This document shows, one piece after another, positions 59,461-64,000 of a stretch of DNA of 64,000 bases (position 1 is the first letter of the stretch; each line of letters starts with the position of its first letter). The stretch comes from Acidaminobacter sp. GTDB taxonomy: Bacteria; Bacillota; Clostridia; Peptostreptococcales; Acidaminobacteraceae. The stretch is taken from positions 310,001 to 374,000 of the forward strand of contig NZ_JAOTSB010000002.1 in the NCBI RefSeq assembly GCF_030247605.1, written 5' to 3'. The notes beneath the pieces were generated by a model. It did no database searches and had not been told where the DNA came from. It was given only the letters and a program-made list of their open reading frames with translations. A program made the translations under genes and the position numbers.

Positions 59461-60231
59461 ATGACAAAAGCACCTATCCAGATCGGGAATAAAGTCCTCG
59501 GCGGCGGCAGTCCGCTGATTACCATGCCTTTTGTGGGCAAAACCATTGAGGCGCTGGCGGAAGAGTGCCGCACCGCCCTTGAACACCAGCCAGACCTGGT
59601 GGAGTGGCGCGCGGATTATTTTGAAGGGATCGAAGACCCCGCCCTAGCCCTGGAAGGACTAACTACTTTAGCCGATGGTCTCGGGGGCATCCCCCTCCTC
59701 TTCACCCTGCGCAGTGCCTTGGAAGGCGGCGCACAGGTCCTGACAGATGAGACGCGGTTTGCGGTCATTAAAGCGGTAGTCGATGCAGGCAGGGTTTCCC
59801 TGGTGGACATCGAGGCCGCCAGCCCGCAAACCCTTATTGAGCCTGTACGTGAGCTTACCCGAAGTGCAGGCGTCGCATTGATATTGTCCAGCCATGATTT
59901 CAAGGCAACGCCTGAGGTTGACGACATGGTGGCCCGCCTCGTTAAAGCCCAGTCCCTTGGCGCCGACGTGGTGAAGCTGGCAGTCATGCCGCAATCCCGG
60001 GAAGACGTCCTGAACCTCATGCTGGCCTCCGTGCGTTACAACGATCTTCCGGACGCCACCCACGCCGTCACCATCTCCATGAGCGGCGATGGCCTCATCA
60101 CCCGCCTCGCAGCCGGCTTCAGCCACTCCGTCATCACCTTCTGCGCGGGCAAGGGCGTTTCCGCTCCAGGCCAGGTCCCGGCGGACGACATGCGTGGTCC
60201 AATGATGCTGCTGGCGCAGCATTTGAGGTAG
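59461..60231 (+). CDS. aroD: 3-dehydroquinate dehydratase, type I
   Basis: Schiff-base dehydratase of 256 residues. EWRADYFEG (about residues 44-52), LLFTLRSALEGG, the catalytic His in LSSHDF (about 141-146) and Lys in VVKLAVMP (about 170) fit type I AroD. TTAGGAGGG precedes ATG 59461. It is the last gene of the operon before a strong terminator. aroB, aroC and aroE are not in the window. Confidence 0.94.
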   Translation: MTKAPIQIGNKVLGGGSPLITMPFVGKTIEALAEECRTALEHQPDLVEWRADYFEGIEDPALALEGLTTLADGLGGIPLLFTLRSALEGGAQVLTDETRFAVIKAVVDAGRVSLVDIEAASPQTLIEPVRELTRSAGVALILSSHDFKATPEVDDMVARLVKAQSLGADVVKLAVMPQSREDVLNLMLASVRYNDLPDATHAVTISMSGDGLITRLAAGFSHSVITFCAGKGVSAPGQVPADDMRGPMMLLAQHLR

Positions 60232-60257
60232 AGGAAGAAAAGTGATTTTGAAAAGGA

Positions 60258-60297
60258 AAGTGAAGGCCGGCGCGGCGCGCTGGCCTTCACTTTTTTT
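60258..60297 (+). terminator. Terminator of the aromatic operon
   Basis: AAGTGAAGGCC, a GC-rich loop, GGCCTTCACTT and a T-run. Confidence 0.92.
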
Positions 60298-60301
60298 GGA
60301 A

Positions 60302-60360
60302 GAAACTCGGGGTCAATAGGCACCAGACGCAATAGGCGCTAGCCGCAGACACCAAGTTTC
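60302..60360. repeat. Long-form palindromic repeat after aroD
   Basis: GAAACTCGGGGTC and GACACCAAGTTTC arms with two internal units (AATAGGCACCAGACGC, AATAGGCGCTAGCCGC). Confidence 0.75.
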
Positions 60361-60363
60361 CGC

Positions 60364-60392
60364 TTCAATTTACCCCAAATTTTTTGTATAAT
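60364..60392 (+). promoter_or_regulatory. Probable potABCD promoter
   Basis: TTCAAT, 17 bases, TATAAT. About 130 bases of leader follow before potA, in which I see no recognised element. Confidence 0.45.
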
Positions 60393-60520
60393 ATTTTGTG
60401 TCTAGAAGTTTAGTGAAAGTAAACCCGGGTATTATTTTTAATGTTTGAAATAATGTTTTACACGAAAACCGCTATTGAAAAACGCCGCCAACAGGCCGGC
60501 TCTATTTGGGGGCATGTAGA

Positions 60521-61618
60521 TTGGAAGACAAAATGATTCAGGTCAATCATCTCGTCAAAGTCTTCGGTGAAGATCGCGTCGTAGACGACATCAGCTTTCA
60601 CGTGGATTCCAGGGAGTTTATGACCATCCTCGGACCCAGCGGCTGCGGCAAAACCACGACCCTCCGGATGATTGGCGGCTTTGAGACGCCTACACAGGGC
60701 GATATCCTGTTTGAGGGGAAATCCATCATTCAAGTGCCGCCCTACGAGCGGCCGGTCAACACCATTTTTCAGAGATACGCACTCTTCACCCATCTCAACA
60801 TCTTCGAAAACATAGCTTTTGGTCTCAGAATCAAAAAAACAGATGAAAACGAAATTAAAAGGCGCGTCGCCCGAATGCTGGAGCTGGTCAACCTGACAGG
60901 CTTTGAGAAGCGAGCTGTCAGCTCCCTCAGCGGCGGCCAGCAGCAGCGGATTGCCATCGCCAGAGCGCTGGTCAACGAGCCCAAGGTGCTGCTCCTGGAC
61001 GAACCCCTGGGCGCACTGGACCTCAAACTCAGAAAGGAAATGCAGCTCGAGCTGAAATATATGCAGCAAGACCTGGGCATCACCTTTATCTACGTCACAC
61101 ACGATCAGGAAGAAGCGCTGACCATGTCCAACCGGATCATCGTCATGAACCACGGACGGATCCAGCAGACCGGCACGCCCCAGGACATCTACAACGAACC
61201 GGCCAACGCCTTCGTAGCGGATTTCATTGGCGAGAGCAATCTGATCCCAGGCGTCATGAAAGAAGACTATTGGGTCGAGTTCGCCGGGAGAACCTTCCCC
61301 TGCCTGGACGCCGGCTTCTCGCAAAACGAGTCCGTGGACGTCGTCATCCGCCCGGAAGACATTGACCTGGTCGCGCCTGGCGAAGGCCTCCTGCATGGTG
61401 TCGTCGACTCTGCCCTTTTCAAGGGTGTCCACTACGAAATGGTGGTCCTGGTGGACGGCCGCGAATGGCTGGTCCACAGCACTGACCTGGCCCCCGAGGA
61501 CTCGGAGGTGGGCCTGCGGATCACGCCGGACGACATTCACATCATGAAAAAAAGCGCCGCGCCAGTTCACGAAGGCGCGCCATTCAAGGAAGCGGGGGAG
61601 GCGGCCGTCCATGCTTAA
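60521..61618 (+). CDS. potA: Spermidine/putrescine ABC transporter, ATP-binding protein
   Basis: 365-residue ATPase of the polyamine importer. Walker A is GPSGCGKTT (about residues 38-46), signature LSGGQQQR, and Walker B VLLLDEPLGALD. A C-terminal TOBE-type region (about 285-350) is present. TTG 60521 has GGGGGC seven bases upstream and is preferred over TTG 60506; the internal ATG 60533 is another option. It overlaps potB by 8 bases. Confidence 0.92.
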   Translation: MEDKMIQVNHLVKVFGEDRVVDDISFHVDSREFMTILGPSGCGKTTTLRMIGGFETPTQGDILFEGKSIIQVPPYERPVNTIFQRYALFTHLNIFENIAFGLRIKKTDENEIKRRVARMLELVNLTGFEKRAVSSLSGGQQQRIAIARALVNEPKVLLLDEPLGALDLKLRKEMQLELKYMQQDLGITFIYVTHDQEEALTMSNRIIVMNHGRIQQTGTPQDIYNEPANAFVADFIGESNLIPGVMKEDYWVEFAGRTFPCLDAGFSQNESVDVVIRPEDIDLVAPGEGLLHGVVDSALFKGVHYEMVVLVDGREWLVHSTDLAPEDSEVGLRITPDDIHIMKKSAAPVHEGAPFKEAGEAAVHA

Positions 61619-62435
61619 ACGCCTCAGTACAGCCCCCTACCTCCTCTGGAGCTTTCTCCTGATCGTGGTCCCACTCGTCATGGTCCTGGGCTATAGCCTC
61701 ATCAGAACGGGACCCGGTGGTCCCGAATTCTCCCTTAACGGCTTCATCAAATTCACGGATCCCCTGTACCTCAAGGTGCTGGGGCTGTCCGTCTGGATCG
61801 CGCTTCAGTCCACCGTCCTCTGTCTCGTCATAGGGTACCCCCTCGCCATGATTATGTCAGGTCTGAAACCCAGTGCCCAAAGGACAACCATGACCATGAT
61901 CGTTCTACCTATGTGGATGAATTTTCTGCTGAGAACCTACGCCTGGATCCCCATCCTCGGCCGGAACGGGCTGCTGAATGGACTTCTGGCGACCATCGGC
62001 ATACCGCCCCTGAACCTGCTCTTCAATGAGGGGGCTGTGCTTTTGGGCATGGTCTACAACTTTCTGCCGTTCATGGTGCTGCCTATTTTCACGGTGCTGA
62101 TCCGCATGGACCGCAGCGTCATTGAGGCGGCCCAGGACCTGGGCGCCAACCGGCTGCACGTTTTCTGGCGGGTTACGCTGCCGCTGTCGCTGCCGGGCGT
62201 GGTGTCCGGCGTCATGATGGTGTTCATGCCGGCCGTCAGTACCTTTGTCATCTCCGACCTCCTGGGCGGTTCCCAGGTCAACCTGGTGGGCAACCTGATC
62301 AAGGACCAGTTCCTGAGCGTTTATGACTGGAACTTCGGGGCCTCCATCTCTGTGGTCCTGATGGCGCTGATCCTGGTCTCCATGTGGATTCTGGGCAAGA
62401 CAGATAAAAACGGAAGCGGGGTGAGCTTTTTTTGA
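61611..62435 (+). CDS. potB: Spermidine/putrescine ABC transporter, permease I
   Basis: 274-residue membrane protein with six helices. The EAA loop is EAAQDLGANRLHVFWRVTLPLSLPGV, and a conserved MNFLLRTYAWIPILG segment is typical of PotB. It starts inside the end of potA and ends by TTGA overlap with potC. One exact GACCATCGGCA word encodes T-I-G near residue 129. Confidence 0.93.
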   Translation: MLKRLSTAPYLLWSFLLIVVPLVMVLGYSLIRTGPGGPEFSLNGFIKFTDPLYLKVLGLSVWIALQSTVLCLVIGYPLAMIMSGLKPSAQRTTMTMIVLPMWMNFLLRTYAWIPILGRNGLLNGLLATIGIPPLNLLFNEGAVLLGMVYNFLPFMVLPIFTVLIRMDRSVIEAAQDLGANRLHVFWRVTLPLSLPGVVSGVMMVFMPAVSTFVISDLLGGSQVNLVGNLIKDQFLSVYDWNFGASISVVLMALILVSMWILGKTDKNGSGVSFF

Positions 62436-63238
62436 GCCGATGGTTGCAAAAATCCTACCTCTTCCTCATCTTCACCTTTCTTTACGCACCTATCGCGGTA
62501 CTGATCGTGTTTTCCTTCAATGATTCAAAATCCACGTCGAACTGGTCGGGCTTCTCCCTGCGCTGGTACGCTGAGCTGTTTCAGGATGACAAGATCCTGA
62601 GTGCCTTGTACTACACCTTGGCGATTGCCTTGATCTCCTCTCTGATTTCCACAGTGATGGGCACCTTTGCGGCCTTTGGGCTGAGTCAGATGCGCGGGCG
62701 GTTTAAGGGCTTCGTGCTGGGAGTCAACAACCTGCCCATCCTCAACCCGGACATAGTAACGGGGATCGCGCTGATGTCGCTGTTTGTCTTCACCGGAACG
62801 CGGCTGGGCTTCATGACCATGCTGATGGCCCACATCACCTTCAGCACCCCTTATGTTATTTTGTCCGTGCTGCCTAAGTTTAAGCAGCTCTCCAGTGAGA
62901 TGCTGGACGCGGCCCTGGATCTGGGCGCGACGCCCTGGTATGCTTTTCGCAAGGTGATCCTGCCTGAGATCATGCCGGGGATTATAACAGGGTTTCTCAT
63001 GGCCTTTACATTATCCATAGATGACTTCGTCATCAGCTTCTTCACCACCGGCGGCGGGGTCAGCAACTTGTCCATAGAGATTTACAGCATGGCCCGCCGG
63101 GGCATCAAGCCGGAGATCAACGCGCTGTCGACTTTGATGTTTTTGACAGTACTTCTGCTGTTGTTTGTGATCAACCGAAGATCTGAAAAAGGGGCAGGCG
63201 TCGTCCTGCCGAAAACCGACACTCTGGAAAGGATGTGA
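62432..63238 (+). CDS. potC: Spermidine/putrescine ABC transporter, permease II
   Basis: 268-residue membrane protein with six helices. The opening IFTFLYAPIAVLIVFSFNDSK and EAA loop DAALDLGATPWYAFRKVILPEIMPGI are typical of PotC. The start is TTG 62432, overlapping the potB stop. It pairs with PotB to form the channel. Confidence 0.93.
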   Translation: MSRWLQKSYLFLIFTFLYAPIAVLIVFSFNDSKSTSNWSGFSLRWYAELFQDDKILSALYYTLAIALISSLISTVMGTFAAFGLSQMRGRFKGFVLGVNNLPILNPDIVTGIALMSLFVFTGTRLGFMTMLMAHITFSTPYVILSVLPKFKQLSSEMLDAALDLGATPWYAFRKVILPEIMPGIITGFLMAFTLSIDDFVISFFTTGGGVSNLSIEIYSMARRGIKPEINALSTLMFLTVLLLLFVINRRSEKGAGVVLPKTDTLERM

Positions 63239-63245
63239 CACAGAA

Positions 63246-64000
63246 GTGAAATTAAACTGGAATGTGAACGCGAATGGAAAAGAAAAGTCCCGGATTGGAG
63301 CGCGTGGGACATTGAAAGTATTTGGGCTGCTGATGGTGGTCCTGCTGCTTATGAGCGGCTGTGCTGCGTCCGAGCCTGCAGAAAAGCTTTATGTCTACAA
63401 CTGGGGCGACTATATTGACGAAAATGTCCTGGACGAATTTGAAACGGAATTCAACGTAGAGGTCATCTACGATACCTACGCCACCAACGAAGATCTCTAC
63501 GTCAAGCTGAAGCAAGGCGGGACACCTTACGACATTGCCATTCCTTCAGACTACATGATTGAGAAAATGATTCGCGAAGATTTGGTTGAGCCAATCGATT
63601 TGGCGCAAATTTCGAATTTCACCGCCATAGACGACCGCTTCAAAGATTTGGACTTTGATCCGGGCAACAAATTCTCCGTGCCTTATATGTGGGGGACTGT
63701 AGGCATTATTTACAATACCGCCATGATTGATGAGGAAATCGACAGCTGGAATGCCTTGTGGGATCCAAAGTACGAAAAGCAGATCCTGATGCTGGACAGC
63801 CAGCGGGATTCCATAGCGGTGGCGCTTAAAAAGCTGGGCTACTCCATCAACACCAAGAGCCTGGAGGAGCTGGAGGCTGCGAAGGCTGCGCTGATTGAGC
63901 AGAAGCCGTTAGTACTGGCATATGCCGGCGACAATCTCAAAGATATGATGATTGGCGGCGAGGCAGCCATAGCCTTCTGCTGGTCTGGTGACGCGGTCTA
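63246..64000 (+). CDS. potD: Spermidine/putrescine-binding lipoprotein (cut by window end)
   Basis: First 251 residues of the polyamine-binding protein. After about 20 charged residues a hydrophobic segment ends LLMSGC (lipidated Cys near residue 41). KLYVYNWGDYIDENVLDEFETEFNVEVIYDTYATNEDLYVKL and YDIAIPSDYMIEKMI are PotD hallmarks. The start is GTG 63246 with AAGGATG upstream, 7 bases after potC. The C-terminal 100 or so residues lie beyond the window. Confidence 0.92.
   Translation, partial: MKLNWNVNANGKEKSRIGARGTLKVFGLLMVVLLLMSGCAASEPAEKLYVYNWGDYIDENVLDEFETEFNVEVIYDTYATNEDLYVKLKQGGTPYDIAIPSDYMIEKMIREDLVEPIDLAQISNFTAIDDRFKDLDFDPGNKFSVPYMWGTVGIIYNTAMIDEEIDSWNALWDPKYEKQILMLDSQRDSIAVALKKLGYSINTKSLEELEAAKAALIEQKPLVLAYAGDNLKDMMIGGEAAIAFCWSGDAV

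Noticed and set aside
60458..61612. 384-codon minus-strand frame opposite potA
   Set aside because: Mirror frame of the strongly conserved potA; composition is that of an antisense shadow.

Overview
The window reads as chromosomal DNA of an anaerobic, amino-acid-using low-to-mid-GC Firmicute, most likely in the Clostridia. Three things point there. Shine-Dalgarno sites are strong and GTG/TTG starts are frequent. Regulation includes a T-box leader and an FMN riboswitch with an intrinsic terminator. The metabolism is of that kind: histidine degradation through formimino-folate, an aldehyde ferredoxin oxidoreductase with its ferredoxin partner, an ECF transporter component, polyamine genes and kynurenine-cleaving enzymes. 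The name Acidaminobacter came to mind, but that is a guess from metabolism only.

Layout. 1-255: 5' end of a glutaminase gene (minus). 597-2935: molybdate/tungstate importer modABC behind a ModE-like operator. 3009-10256: greA, then a run of minus-strand genes (guanine deaminase, proC, a cyclase-family hydrolase, a DUF1846 protein, a class V aminotransferase coupled to an ECF S component). 10497-18866: the histidine-utilisation cluster on the minus strand (hutU, hutU, hutI, cyclodeaminase, ftcD, hutH). It has two near-identical urocanase genes, each behind its own sigma-54 promoter, and a sigma-54 activator gene next door (19137-20588). 20693-32485: a DEAD-box helicase, two exported proteins, an alpha/beta hydrolase with an N-terminal DUF1653 domain, folA, an EamA transporter, an Smr protein, corA, speD and kynU. 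32586-37404: marR, a T-box-controlled paaK-ACT operon, an unknown protein and a 2-hydroxyacid dehydrogenase. 37620-48216: glnA, the AOR/ferredoxin pair, a flavin reductase, a large HTH protein, a UbiA-family prenyltransferase and an NMT1-type ABC importer. 48232-52900: an MNT/HEPN pair whose hepT is broken by a repeat, then the riboflavin operon ribD-ribE-ribBA-ribH behind an FMN riboswitch. 53098-60231: an aromatic amino acid operon (aroF, tyrA, aroA, pheA, chorismate mutase-shikimate kinase fusion, aroD) behind a leader that looks like a ribosome-mediated attenuator. 60521-64000: potABCD polyamine importer, cut by the window end.

The most notable signals are not ordinary genes. (1) A 50-codon leader peptide with 12 aromatic residues in 19 precedes a strong terminator just upstream of aroF. 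(2) The 11-mer GACCATCGGCA (or its complement) occurs at least 15 times exactly and about 26 times as the 9-mer core ACCATCGGC, against about 0.03 and 0.5 expected by chance; it is concentrated between genes, like a DNA-uptake or other genome-signature word. (3) Three copies of a structured element share conserved flanks and have a stem whose arms differ between copies but stay complementary; one copy truncates hepT and supplies the last codons of a permease gene. (4) A large family of GTGTC/GACAC palindromes sits in many intergenic gaps, including an eight-unit 24-bp tandem array. All counts were made by eye and no database was searched.
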